The notes beneath the pieces are model-generated. The model was not told the DNA's origin. It saw only the letters and a list, made by a program, of their open reading frames with translations, and did no database searches. A stretch of 64,000 bases of DNA from Chelativorans sp. ZYF759 (GTDB taxonomy: Bacteria > Pseudomonadota > Alphaproteobacteria > Rhizobiales > Rhizobiaceae): the NCBI RefSeq assembly GCF_012911015.1, contig NZ_WVVV01000002.1, forward strand, positions 1 through 64,000, written 5' to 3'. The translations under genes and the position numbers were made by a program. Of the stretch, positions 1-7,860 are shown piece after piece; within the stretch, counting starts at the first letter, position 1; each line of letters starts with the position of its first letter.

Positions 1-269
1 CCGCATCCATCCTGCCGCTTCCCCATGACGGTCGCGCCATCGCCGACATCAGCCGCAAATCGAAATCCCCATAGATATCGACTGTCGCCCGCGGGTTCCT
101 GCATGAGAGGCTTTCGTACGCCTGACGGCACCCGAAACCCTTCGCCATCTCCGTCGTTCGAAGCTGTCATGCCGCTTACCAAAAGCAGCCTTGGGCAGTC
201 ATGGAGATTACGCTCGCGGAATTACCGTGGCGCACCCGCCGGCATCCTGTCGCGCTTGAGCTTTACATA
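1..269. other. intergenic stretch, no gene supported
   Basis: Short open frames occur here on the plus strand, but none has a recognisable domain, a good ribosome binding site or coherent codon use. The HNH gene on the minus strand ends at 270. I see no RNA gene or mobile-element end. Confidence 0.5.
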
Positions 270-674
270 TCAAAGCCATTCGAACAGATCACCATATGGT
301 TTGACCACGGGCTTCCGCTGAAGCACCACCACCGGCGTGGGTGTTTTGAAGCAAGTTGACACTACCTCCGTCGCGGGCATTTTGTCGGCCTTCCTCAGGT
401 TGCAGGGTTTGCACATCCAGCGAAGGTTTGCCGGCCTGTTGGAGCCGTTGCGGGAACGAGGTACATGGTGGTCAATCGTTCCCTGGTCGATGTCACAGGG
501 TGCGTTACATTCGCTACACGCCCAGCCGGCACGATGACCGGTCCGAAGCCGCCTGTTGGTCGTCGAGCTCAGGCGACCAAAATTGGGCAAGGCCAGGTCC
601 GCTGCCACCCCAGTGGAAACGAGGTGGCGGTACACATCCATCGCATTGTATTGGGCCGGTAGAGCGTCCTTCAT
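270..674 (-). CDS. HNH endonuclease family protein
   Basis: Small (134 aa) predicted metal-dependent nuclease. The core reads CSECNAPC, then DHHVPRSRNG about 14 residues later, then NLRWMCKPCN: paired Cys knuckles flanking an HNH-type DHH motif, as in stand-alone HNH proteins of McrA/phage type. The first 45 residues show no known domain. The ATG at 674 has only a weak upstream purine stretch. It is alone on its strand, with no terminase or restriction gene nearby to assign a role; phage-remnant and genomic-island nucleases are common contexts. The fold call is firm; substrate and biological role are not known. Confidence 0.75.
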   Translation of the reverse strand: MKDALPAQYNAMDVYRHLVSTGVAADLALPNFGRLSSTTNRRLRTGHRAGWACSECNAPCDIDQGTIDHHVPRSRNGSNRPANLRWMCKPCNLRKADKMPATEVVSTCFKTPTPVVVLQRKPVVKPYGDLFEWL

Positions 675-943
675 GAGCCCATCATTGCGCTCTGCCCTTG
701 TCGCGTCACGACGCTTTCATCGGAAACGTTAATTCGCTCCTTCGGCCATAGCAGCGGAGACGACACGACCCAGTTCCAGGGCAAACGCTGTCGCTATCGG
801 TGTGAGTGATGACGCCACGCCATACCTCCAGCTGACCCAAGGCAGAATATCAGGCCGCGACCTTGTAGCGGAGCCGTCTTCTCATTCGTTCTCTGTATGC
901 ACGCAGCCATTACGCTTTCGTCCACCCACACTGGAGCCAAGCC

Positions 944-1594
944 ATGACCACCATCACCGCCTTCGAAACGTCCCCCGATCGTGGCCGCGGGCTGGCGCGC
1001 GACATGCAGGTCCGCTGGGCGCTGGAGGAGGTCGGCCAGCCCTATGCGGTGCGGCTGGTGTCGTTCAAGGCGATGAAGGAGCCGGCGCATCGGGCAGTGC
1101 ATCCATTCGCGCAGATTCCGACATACGAGGAAGGGGAACTCGCCCTCTTCGAATCTGGCGCGATCCTGCTCCATATAGCCGAACGCCACGGCGTGATCTT
1201 GCCGAAGGAGATCCATGCCCGGGCCCGTGCCATCATGTGGATGTTTGCGGCGGTCGATACGGTCAAGGCACCGATCATAGAGCGGGAAGCCGCCATCCTC
1301 ATCGAGCGAGAGCAGAGCTGGTTCGCCGAGCGCCAGGTTATGCTCGACAGCAATGTGCGGCGGCGGCTGGGTGAGCTGTCGGCACGCCTGGGTGATAGGG
1401 AGTGGCTAGACGGCGAATTCAGCATCGGCGACATCATGATGATCGGCCTGTTGCGCCGGCTTGAAGGCACGGCGCTGCTGGAAGAGTATCCCAATCTTAT
1501 CGCCTATGTCGCCCGCGGTGCGGAAAGGCCCGCCTTCAAGCGTGCCTTCGACGCGCAATTTGCAGTCTTCGCCGATCGGCAGGCGAGCGGCTGA
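944..1594 (+). CDS. glutathione S-transferase family protein
   Basis: 216 aa, a normal length for a cytosolic GST. The N-terminal thioredoxin-like half (about residues 1-80) has the cis-Pro region QIPTYEEGE followed by LFESGAILLHI, where the Glu-Ser pair binds the gamma-glutamyl part of glutathione. The C-terminal half is the all-helical GST domain with a GDIMM segment near residue 165. The ATG at 944 follows a GGAG about 8 bases upstream. Glutathione conjugation or peroxide reduction is the family role; substrate unknown. It stands alone between two long gaps. Confidence 0.85.
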   Translation: MTTITAFETSPDRGRGLARDMQVRWALEEVGQPYAVRLVSFKAMKEPAHRAVHPFAQIPTYEEGELALFESGAILLHIAERHGVILPKEIHARARAIMWMFAAVDTVKAPIIEREAAILIEREQSWFAERQVMLDSNVRRRLGELSARLGDREWLDGEFSIGDIMMIGLLRRLEGTALLEEYPNLIAYVARGAERPAFKRAFDAQFAVFADRQASG

Positions 1595-1922
1595 TTGTCC
1601 GCGGCATTGACCACATCGTTCATGAATCTACACCGATGTGAATGAGGTCCGTAGCCGGTTCCTTGTTACCCAGTCGCTTCGGGATCCTGAACCCGCCCTT
1701 TGTCTGAACTCAAGGGCAGGAGCCACGTCCGCTTACCGCATTATCCAACCAAAAGCTGACAGCCTGCATTCCACCCCCGTTCGAGCCGTTCGAGAGCGCG
1801 ATCCCGGCTGTGGTCGGAGACCGGCAGGAGTCGACCTCCTTACCGACTCTACCGCAGGCAAAAAACCTACCTGAAAGCGGACCTCGATTGCTTAAGCTGG
1901 CGCATCACTCTATGCCCGCTGC
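1595..1922. other. 328-base gap without a supported gene
   Basis: A 78-codon plus-strand frame exists (1638-1874) but it shows no domain and no ribosome binding site. I searched both strands by eye for a tRNA-like cloverleaf and found none that closes. The content is patchy and less GC-rich than the main part of the window, consistent with decayed sequence. Confidence 0.4.
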
Positions 1923-2372
1923 ATGGTTATCTGGCGCCCAGCACCATACATCCGTTTGAAGGCCGTAGGGCTTCACTGGCGCGACGGGAAGCTCCTCGCT
2001 GCCGAGGTCTTGGACGATGCCGGGCGCGTGAAGGGCGTCCGCCCGCTCGGCGGCACAGTTGAGTTCGGCGAGACGGCGGAGGCGGCCGTCATCCGCGAGT
2101 TCGAGGAAGAACTCGGGATCACGGTGAAGATCAGCGGTGCCCCTGTTTTCATGGAAAATATCTACACCCACGAAGGTCAGGTCGGACACGAGATACTGGC
2201 GGTCTTCAACGTGATCTTTCCCGCTGGTAGCTTCGTGAGGGAGGAGCGCATCGCGTTCACCGAAGACGACGGCAATACGTGGTTTGCGGAGTGGTTTTCG
2301 CTCGAAGCCCTGGATCTACCGGGCGGGCCTCAACTGTATCCCGAAGGGCTGAAGGCATTCCTCCTCAGATAG
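1923..2372 (+). CDS. Nudix hydrolase
   Basis: 149 aa. The complete Nudix box is present: GTVEFGE, seven residues, then REFEEELGI (about residues 40-62), matching Gx5Ex7REUxEExGU and supplying the Mg-binding glutamates that hydrolyse a nucleoside diphosphate linked to another moiety. The N-terminus (WRPAPYIRLKAVGL) and the C-terminal WFSLEALDLP resemble the general NUDIX family rather than a specific MutT. Substrate cannot be told from sequence. It is flanked by gaps on both sides and no operon partner is seen. Confidence 0.85.
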   Translation: MVIWRPAPYIRLKAVGLHWRDGKLLAAEVLDDAGRVKGVRPLGGTVEFGETAEAAVIREFEEELGITVKISGAPVFMENIYTHEGQVGHEILAVFNVIFPAGSFVREERIAFTEDDGNTWFAEWFSLEALDLPGGPQLYPEGLKAFLLR

Positions 2373-2551
2373 CTGGCCAACGTTATCGACGCCAATGTCG
2401 CCGTTCTGGGTGCTTCTGTCGCCGCCCGAAACCTGCCATTCGTTTGGCTCACCCTTGATCTGGAATCCTTTGGCTGTGCCCTCACGATACAGCCAAAGCG
2501 ATCTCCGTTGTGACGGACCCAACCGGCATTATGCGGTCAGGAGCAGTTGCG

Positions 2552-3694
2552 TCAGACCTTCATCCCAAACAGTCTTTCTGCATTTCGGAACGCGATCTTT
2601 TCCTTGGCTTCGCGGGGCAGATCCACTGCCCGGAACCAATCGGTCTGTTGCTTCATGTCTGCAAACGGGTAGTCGGTTCCGAACATCACTCGATCGACAC
2701 TGATGTACTTCAACAGAAGATGAAGAAGTTCATCCTGGGGGAACGCGCTGGTCGTGTACCAGAAATTGTCACTGAAATATTGCCCGATGGGCTTGTTCAG
2801 CGAGTCCTCAGTCGATTCGCTCATGTCTTCCACGATACGCTCGTAGAAGAACGGAAGGCCCTCTCCCATATGGCCGATAATCATCTGCAGATTGGGGAAG
2901 CGGTCGAACGCCCCGGTGATGATCAGTCGAAGACATTGAGTAATGACTTCCTGGTGCCACCCATACCCTGAACCGCTGAAAATGTAGTTCTGGAACTCCT
3001 GGTCATACCCGGGCCGCGTGGTGTTGTAGTAGATATTGAACACGTCTTCGGGTGGGAAACCCGGATGCAGGTAGATCGGCACGTCAAGCGCCTCGGCACG
3101 CGCCAGAAGCGGCTCGAAATCGGGATGATCGAGAAATCTATTGCCGATGAATCCATTGGTCATGGCCCCCACAAAGCCGTCTTCCCGAACGGCGCGTTCC
3201 AGTTCGTCCGCTGATGCTTCCGGGTCCTGCAGGGGCAAGGTAGCATAGGCCTGGTACCGCCCCGGATAGGTGGCCATCGGGCCATCGGCAATCATCCTGT
3301 TGAGCCGATACGCAAAATCGATGCCTTCCTGACCGGGGACATTCTGCACGCCCGGCGTATGTGCGGAGAGGATTTGAACATTGATCCCCGCCTCATCCAT
3401 TGCACCGATGCGGCCAGGGCCGAGTTCGGCAAGACCGGTTCCCCTTAGATACTCTACGTGTTGATCGTTGATCGCGTTCAGCGCGATCAGTTCCTCGGTG
3501 GTGTAGGTCTCTTCCGTGGCGATAAATGGCAGGTCCTGGTCTCGCAACGCGATGGCCGAAGGCTCTGCCGCGGCTGCGCGGGTGACAATGGCAGGCGCGG
3601 CTAATCCGGCGCCAACACCAAGTGCAGCCGCGCCACTCAGAAAGCTGCGGCGTCCCATCGCCAGGCTGTTTTGAGGTTTTTCGATTTTTTTCAT
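2552..3694 (-). CDS. Tat-exported amidohydrolase_2 family protein (gamma-resorcylate decarboxylase-like)
   Basis: 380 aa. Residues 1-43 form a twin-arginine signal (GRRSFLSGAAALGVGAGLA, then AAAAEP), so export is predicted. The mature part is the TIM-barrel amidohydrolase_2 fold that decarboxylates aromatic acids: YLHPGFP, IIGHMGEGLP and MFGTDYPF supply the usual His, His and Asp. The barrel entry reads ATEETY, like the EEH start of 2,6-dihydroxybenzoate decarboxylases, but with Thr in place of the metal-binding His. Export is unusual for a family I know as cytoplasmic. It could be a decarboxylase or hydrolase of a plant aromatic, or a non-catalytic relative. It is monocistronic. Confidence 0.8.
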   Translation of the reverse strand: MKKIEKPQNSLAMGRRSFLSGAAALGVGAGLAAPAIVTRAAAAEPSAIALRDQDLPFIATEETYTTEELIALNAINDQHVEYLRGTGLAELGPGRIGAMDEAGINVQILSAHTPGVQNVPGQEGIDFAYRLNRMIADGPMATYPGRYQAYATLPLQDPEASADELERAVREDGFVGAMTNGFIGNRFLDHPDFEPLLARAEALDVPIYLHPGFPPEDVFNIYYNTTRPGYDQEFQNYIFSGSGYGWHQEVITQCLRLIITGAFDRFPNLQMIIGHMGEGLPFFYERIVEDMSESTEDSLNKPIGQYFSDNFWYTTSAFPQDELLHLLLKYISVDRVMFGTDYPFADMKQQTDWFRAVDLPREAKEKIAFRNAERLFGMKV

Positions 3695-3985
3695 GTCGGT
3701 CTATACTCCGATGTTTGCCCTGCGCAGTGCCACGACATCACTGTACTGACGTCGATGCGGGCTCGAACGTTGTCTGCAGCACCTACCTTGAGGCCCAAGA
3801 TTGCAGGAACGTTGTGCGTCTTTGCTGATCGATGACGGATCAGAGGGGCAACCGATCACCGTTGCGTTGTTTTCCCTGAGAAGTGCCCGTGGTTTCCGAT
3901 CGGGATTTGGCACTGACGCATTTTTGCTGAGGCTATGGTGGAAAGCGCGGCTTGAGCTTTCGACAAGGTGCCAAAGGTCGGCGAC
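3695..3985. other. upstream region of the exported amidohydrolase
   Basis: No supported gene. Several 60-80 codon frames overlap on both strands without domains or ribosome binding sites. It probably carries the promoter of the minus-strand amidohydrolase that starts at 3694. Confidence 0.35.
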
Positions 3986-4147
3986 TTAAGCCGCGTTGGG
4001 CAAGGCCCTCGCGATCGCATCGTCATGGCCGCCGACGCGTTCGTTAGTGACTTTCCATACCGAGGGATGGTCGACCAGCGAGGCTCTAAAGGTCTCCAAC
4101 GCACGGTCCGGCAGCAGAGGACCGGCCTGCGTCACTCCAGATCGCAA
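3986..4147 (-). CDS. possible small ORF downstream of the histidine kinase
   Basis: 53 codons from a TTG at 4147 with AGGG five bases upstream, ending in TAA. The product would read MRSGVTQAGPLL and finish GHDDAIARALPNAA, with soluble, protein-like composition. It begins 8 bases after the end of the histidine kinase (4156), so it could be the last cistron of that operon or a fragment of a decayed gene. No family recognised. Support is only spacing, a start signal and composition. Confidence 0.3.
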   Translation of the reverse strand: MRSGVTQAGPLLPDRALETFRASLVDHPSVWKVTNERVGGHDDAIARALPNAA

Positions 4148-4155
4148 ATGGCACC

Positions 4156-5496
4156 CTATTTGGCGAGCAGAGGCAACGAGACCTCAAAAAGGGCCCCTCC
4201 ACCAGACGCGTCGCCCACTGTGACGCGCCCATTGTGCCGCTCCACAATATCGCGGACGAGGGCAAGCCCCAGCCCCGCGCCCTGGTCGAGCGGCGTCACC
4301 CTTCCGAAGGGTTCAAAGATGACGTCGCGATACTCCTCGGGAATGCCCGGACCTGTATCGGCAACCCTCAACGTGGCGTCCGAGCTGACTGTGACGCTGA
4401 TCATCGAGCTTTCTCCCCCATGAACTACAGCGTTCTGGATGAGGTTCAGCAGAGCCCGAGATAGCGAGGGCGGATCGCAGAGGACCGGAACGTTCTCGGT
4501 CTCGGCGTCGAAAACAATCGTGCAGCCCGCCGCAATGATCACGGGCGCCATGTCAGAAGCAACCTCTGTCGCCAGTTCGACGAGGTTTGTGCGTTGAAAC
4601 TGCGGAACTTCGGCCTCGAGTCGTTCGAGATCGAGCAACTGATTGGCGAGATTGGCGAGCCGCGCAACATCGAGCATAAGTTTGCCCTGTTGCTCGCCAC
4701 CATGCATCAGCTCCAACCGTGCTTGCAGGATGGCAATAGGCGTACGCAATTCATGGGCGGCGCCGGCAATAAACCGATGGCGGCGCTCGATCCCGTCGTC
4801 GAGGCGCTGCAGGCCCGCATTCACCGCGCGAACAAGAGAGTGCAGTTCGTCGGGCACCCGCTCCAGCGATAGCCTTGTGCCGCGCCGCTGAAAATCGATC
4901 TTGTTGGCATCGAGCGCGACCTGATCGATGCCCCGCAATTCCCCACGCACGATCTTCGGAATGATAAGAAACGAGGCAAGAGTCAGGAGACAGAGAAGGC
5001 CGACGAATACCGGGTTGCCGAATGCAGAACGTATGCCGATTTCGGGACCATTGCCAACGACGATCCAGATTCGCCCCATCGCCCCTTCGTGGCGCCTTAG
5101 CAGTGCGACCAAATCCTCATTCGGACCTAAGCCGGAAATATTGGCCGAGCGCACGGTCTTGAGTGCGTCAACCATGGTCAGTAATCGATCAGGGATTTCG
5201 CCCCACTGCAACGAATGGCCATTTGCATCGAGCGCGTAGAACCACAGATCGGGATAGTCGGTTGCGTCCTCTGCGAGGTCATCACCCATCACGAGTTGCC
5301 ATCTGCCATCCTCGCCGACCACGATGGCGCTGGCAATGTCATCGATGATATCGGTCTCGTAACGCAGTTCCTCACTAAGGAAACGATAGATTGGCACTGC
5401 GGCAATGGCAGTGAAAGCGATCAGTACCAAGGCCTGCATCACCACGATCCGCCAGGTGAGGCGAATGCGTAGGGAGTTGGACCCCCAAAGGTTCAT
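4156..5496 (-). CDS. two-component sensor histidine kinase
   Basis: 446 aa inner-membrane kinase. A first membrane segment lies at about residues 16-38 and a second near 165-185, bracketing a periplasmic sensor domain of about 125 residues. The HisKA box AGAAHELRTPIA carries the phospho-accepting His. The ATPase part has the N box NLIQNAVVHGG, the G1 box VADTGPGIPEE and the G2 box GAGLGLALV. All catalytic boxes are intact. Its ATG overlaps the stop of the response-regulator gene by four bases (ATGA, 5493-5496), so the two are translationally coupled. The signal sensed is unknown. Confidence 0.92.
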   Translation of the reverse strand: MNLWGSNSLRIRLTWRIVVMQALVLIAFTAIAAVPIYRFLSEELRYETDIIDDIASAIVVGEDGRWQLVMGDDLAEDATDYPDLWFYALDANGHSLQWGEIPDRLLTMVDALKTVRSANISGLGPNEDLVALLRRHEGAMGRIWIVVGNGPEIGIRSAFGNPVFVGLLCLLTLASFLIIPKIVRGELRGIDQVALDANKIDFQRRGTRLSLERVPDELHSLVRAVNAGLQRLDDGIERRHRFIAGAAHELRTPIAILQARLELMHGGEQQGKLMLDVARLANLANQLLDLERLEAEVPQFQRTNLVELATEVASDMAPVIIAAGCTIVFDAETENVPVLCDPPSLSRALLNLIQNAVVHGGESSMISVTVSSDATLRVADTGPGIPEEYRDVIFEPFGRVTPLDQGAGLGLALVRDIVERHNGRVTVGDASGGGALFEVSLPLLAK

Positions 5497-6161
5497 GGCG
5501 CTGCTTTCAAGAGATATCCGAGTCCACGTATGCCATGAATCTCAACCCCCGCCGGGGCTAGCTTCTGCCTTAGCCTCGAGATGTGAGAATCGAGTGTGTT
5601 GGAGGCGATCTCATCGTCGTAGCCATACACTGCCTCCTCAAGAGCTGAGCGAGCAACAGCCCGTCCTGCTCGCCGTACCAGGATTTCGAGTGCCAGCAAT
5701 TCCCGCCGCGTAAGTTCGAGCGGCAAATTGTCGATGTAGGCCTGCCGCTCGGTCAGGTCGAAAGTCAGCCTTGCGACATTGGCCGAACTGGCTTCCAGCT
5801 GAGCGGGCCGTCGCATAACGGCGCGAAGCCTCGCCAGCAGTTCAGCTACGGAAAATGGCTTGGCGAGATAATCATCCGCCCCGCTATCAAGGCCAGCGAC
5901 CCTCTGATCTGGGGTTCCGAGAGCGGACAGGACAATTACGGGCATCCCGGTGCGTTCTTTGCGCAGGAAGGGAATGAGAGCGATCCCATCGCCATCGGGC
6001 AGTCTACGATCCAGCAACACTGCGTCATGAATGCCGCTTCGACAGGCTTCCTTCGCAAGCTCGAGGGTTCGCACGTGGTCGACCAATATGTCCTGTCTGC
6101 CGAGCGCAACGGTCATCAGGTCTGCCATCTCCCGTTCGTCTTCGACCAACAAAATGCGCAC
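5493..6161 (-). CDS. OmpR/PhoB-family response regulator
   Basis: 222 aa. The receiver domain starts VRILLVEDERE, has the phospho-acceptor Asp in VLLDRRLPDGDG and the conserved Lys in DYLAKPF; the second half is a winged-helix DNA-binding domain (LTRRELLALEILV, then SRLRQKL). I place the start at a GTG at 6161, because the receiver begins there and an AAGGGG lies just upstream; a longer frame reaches 6281 but adds 40 unrelated residues. It heads an operon with the kinase. It is divergent from the haloperoxidase operon across 373 bases, which makes that operon a candidate target. Confidence 0.92.
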   Translation of the reverse strand: MRILLVEDEREMADLMTVALGRQDILVDHVRTLELAKEACRSGIHDAVLLDRRLPDGDGIALIPFLRKERTGMPVIVLSALGTPDQRVAGLDSGADDYLAKPFSVAELLARLRAVMRRPAQLEASSANVARLTFDLTERQAYIDNLPLELTRRELLALEILVRRAGRAVARSALEEAVYGYDDEIASNTLDSHISRLRQKLAPAGVEIHGIRGLGYLLKAAP

Positions 6162-6534
6162 GCAAGGCCCCTTCAGCTTCACGACATTTCTAGCAGGGAA
6201 CATTGCCCCAGGATTGTAGGAAATGTAGGCCGCGCATGTCACGGAACTGAGTAAGGGCGTTTCCTGGTGCAGAAGCTGCAAACGATCACATTACCGTCGC
6301 TGGATCTCGACCTCCGATGGCGACTTTTGGGAGATCGTTCTGTGGAGTTGAAAGTCTGAAATAGTGACTGTTACCATCGAAGTACGGCGGCTAACTGAAT
6401 GTCTCTCTCAGTTCGCGCTGACCAAAAGCGGTAAGGCCGGTTTCCACCCCGCAGCAGAGGTTCAATCTCCCACACCCATCTTGCCCCGCCACCTTCGCCC
6501 GTGCTTTCCTCACCCCGTTTTCGGGAGGTGACGC
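6162..6534. promoter_or_regulatory. divergent intergenic region between response regulator and haloperoxidase genes
   Basis: 373 bases separating two divergent operons; it must hold promoters for both directions. GC content visibly rises from about 6420 onward, where the haloperoxidase side begins. A small hairpin, AACTGA and TCAGTT with a 9-base loop, lies at 6393-6413. I cannot identify a specific response-regulator repeat or sigma-factor box with confidence. Confidence 0.4.
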
Positions 6535-7860
6535 TTGTTCATGAATCGTCTGCGGGGGCTGGTTGCGCTCGGCGCGATGCTGGTGCTGCTGGCCGGGCCT
6601 TCCTTGGCGGAGCCTGCCGAGGGCCGCGCCGAAGCCGTGCTGCAGGGCTGGTATGGCCTGGTGCTGCAGCTCGTGCGCCACACGCCCACCTATTCGCCGC
6701 CCGTCGCCAGCCGTTCCTTCGCCTATCTGGGCATCGGCGCCTATGAGGCGCTGGCCTCCGGGCGCCCCGACATGGCCTCGCTTGCCGGGCAGGTGAACGG
6801 GCTGAGTCCGCTTCCCGACCGCATGGCCGGCGCTCATTATGACGACGCCGTCATCCTTCACGCCGTGCTGGCGCAGGGCGTGGGCGATTTTTTCGGCAAT
6901 ACCGGCCCGATGGGCCAGCGCGCCATGCAGGTGGCCCGCCAGCGCTTCGGCGACGCGGCGCTGTCGGGGGTGGAGGCGGCGGTGGCGGCGCGCAGCATTG
7001 CCTATGGCGAGGCCATCGCCGCCCACCTCCTCGACTGGTCGCAAACGGACGGCGCACTGCCCATCGTCAATATGGGCTTCCCCTTCGAGCATGCCTTCGG
7101 CAGGCAACCGGGCAGTTGGGTGCCCACCAGCCTCGTCCGGCAGCAGCAGTTTCCTCTCCTGCCGCACTGGGGTGAAACGCGCCCCTTCGCCATGGCCCAT
7201 GGCCAGGCCTGCCCGCTGCCGCCGCCACCGGCCTATAGCGAGGTTCAGGGTTCCGATTTCCACCGCGAGGCGCTGGAAGTCTACGAGGTCACGAACGCGC
7301 TGACGGACGAGCAGCGCGCCGTCGCCCGTTTCTGGTCCGACGACCCCATGCTGTCGCCCACGCCGCCCGGACACTGGGTCGCCATCGCGCTGCAGCTGTT
7401 CGAGCGCGAGATGCCGGATGCCGCCTTCCAGGCCGAGACGCTGGCCCGCCTCGGCGTCGGCATGGCGGATTCCTTCATCGGCTGCTGGGCCAGCAAATAC
7501 GAATATGATCTGCTGCGGCCGATCACCTATATCAACGCCCATATCGACGCGGACTGGCAACCGCTGCTCATCACGCCGCCTTTCCCCGAATATCCGAGCG
7601 GCCACAGCACCCTGTCGGGCACCGCCGCCACCGTACTGACGGCGGCCTTCGGCGAGGACGTGGCTTTCACCGACGCCACCCACGAGAGAGACGGCCTGCC
7701 GCCGCGCCGCTTCGCCAGCTTCCACGAAGCCGCGGCCGAGGCCGCCGTCTCGCGGCTTTATGGCGGCATTCATTTCCGCGCCGCCATCGAGCGGGGGCTG
7801 GAACAGGGCCGCTGCATCGGCGCCCATGCCGTCGCGCTCGCCATGTCGGCCGGGCGATGA
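6535..7860 (+). CDS. exported vanadium-dependent haloperoxidase-like protein (PAP2 superfamily)
   Basis: About 440 aa with an N-terminal signal peptide (LVALGAMLVLLAGPSLAEP). Three vanadate-binding motifs of the family are visible in the last 150 residues: KYEYDLLRP (Kx6RP), EYPSGHS, and SRLYGGIH (SRx5H). The Asp often found four residues after that last His is Ala here. The family uses peroxide to oxidise halides, or acts as a phosphatase when the vanadate site is adapted. Start: a GGGAGG ends at 6528, six bases before TTG 6535 and twelve before ATG 6541; either is possible. The stop overlaps the start of the next gene as ATGA, so the two proteins are co-translated. Confidence 0.85.
   Translation: MFMNRLRGLVALGAMLVLLAGPSLAEPAEGRAEAVLQGWYGLVLQLVRHTPTYSPPVASRSFAYLGIGAYEALASGRPDMASLAGQVNGLSPLPDRMAGAHYDDAVILHAVLAQGVGDFFGNTGPMGQRAMQVARQRFGDAALSGVEAAVAARSIAYGEAIAAHLLDWSQTDGALPIVNMGFPFEHAFGRQPGSWVPTSLVRQQQFPLLPHWGETRPFAMAHGQACPLPPPPAYSEVQGSDFHREALEVYEVTNALTDEQRAVARFWSDDPMLSPTPPGHWVAIALQLFEREMPDAAFQAETLARLGVGMADSFIGCWASKYEYDLLRPITYINAHIDADWQPLLITPPFPEYPSGHSTLSGTAATVLTAAFGEDVAFTDATHERDGLPPRRFASFHEAAAEAAVSRLYGGIHFRAAIERGLEQGRCIGAHAVALAMSAGR

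Noticed and set aside
1638-1874. possible tRNA or small gene
   Set aside because: No cloverleaf closes on either strand and no start signal or domain is seen.
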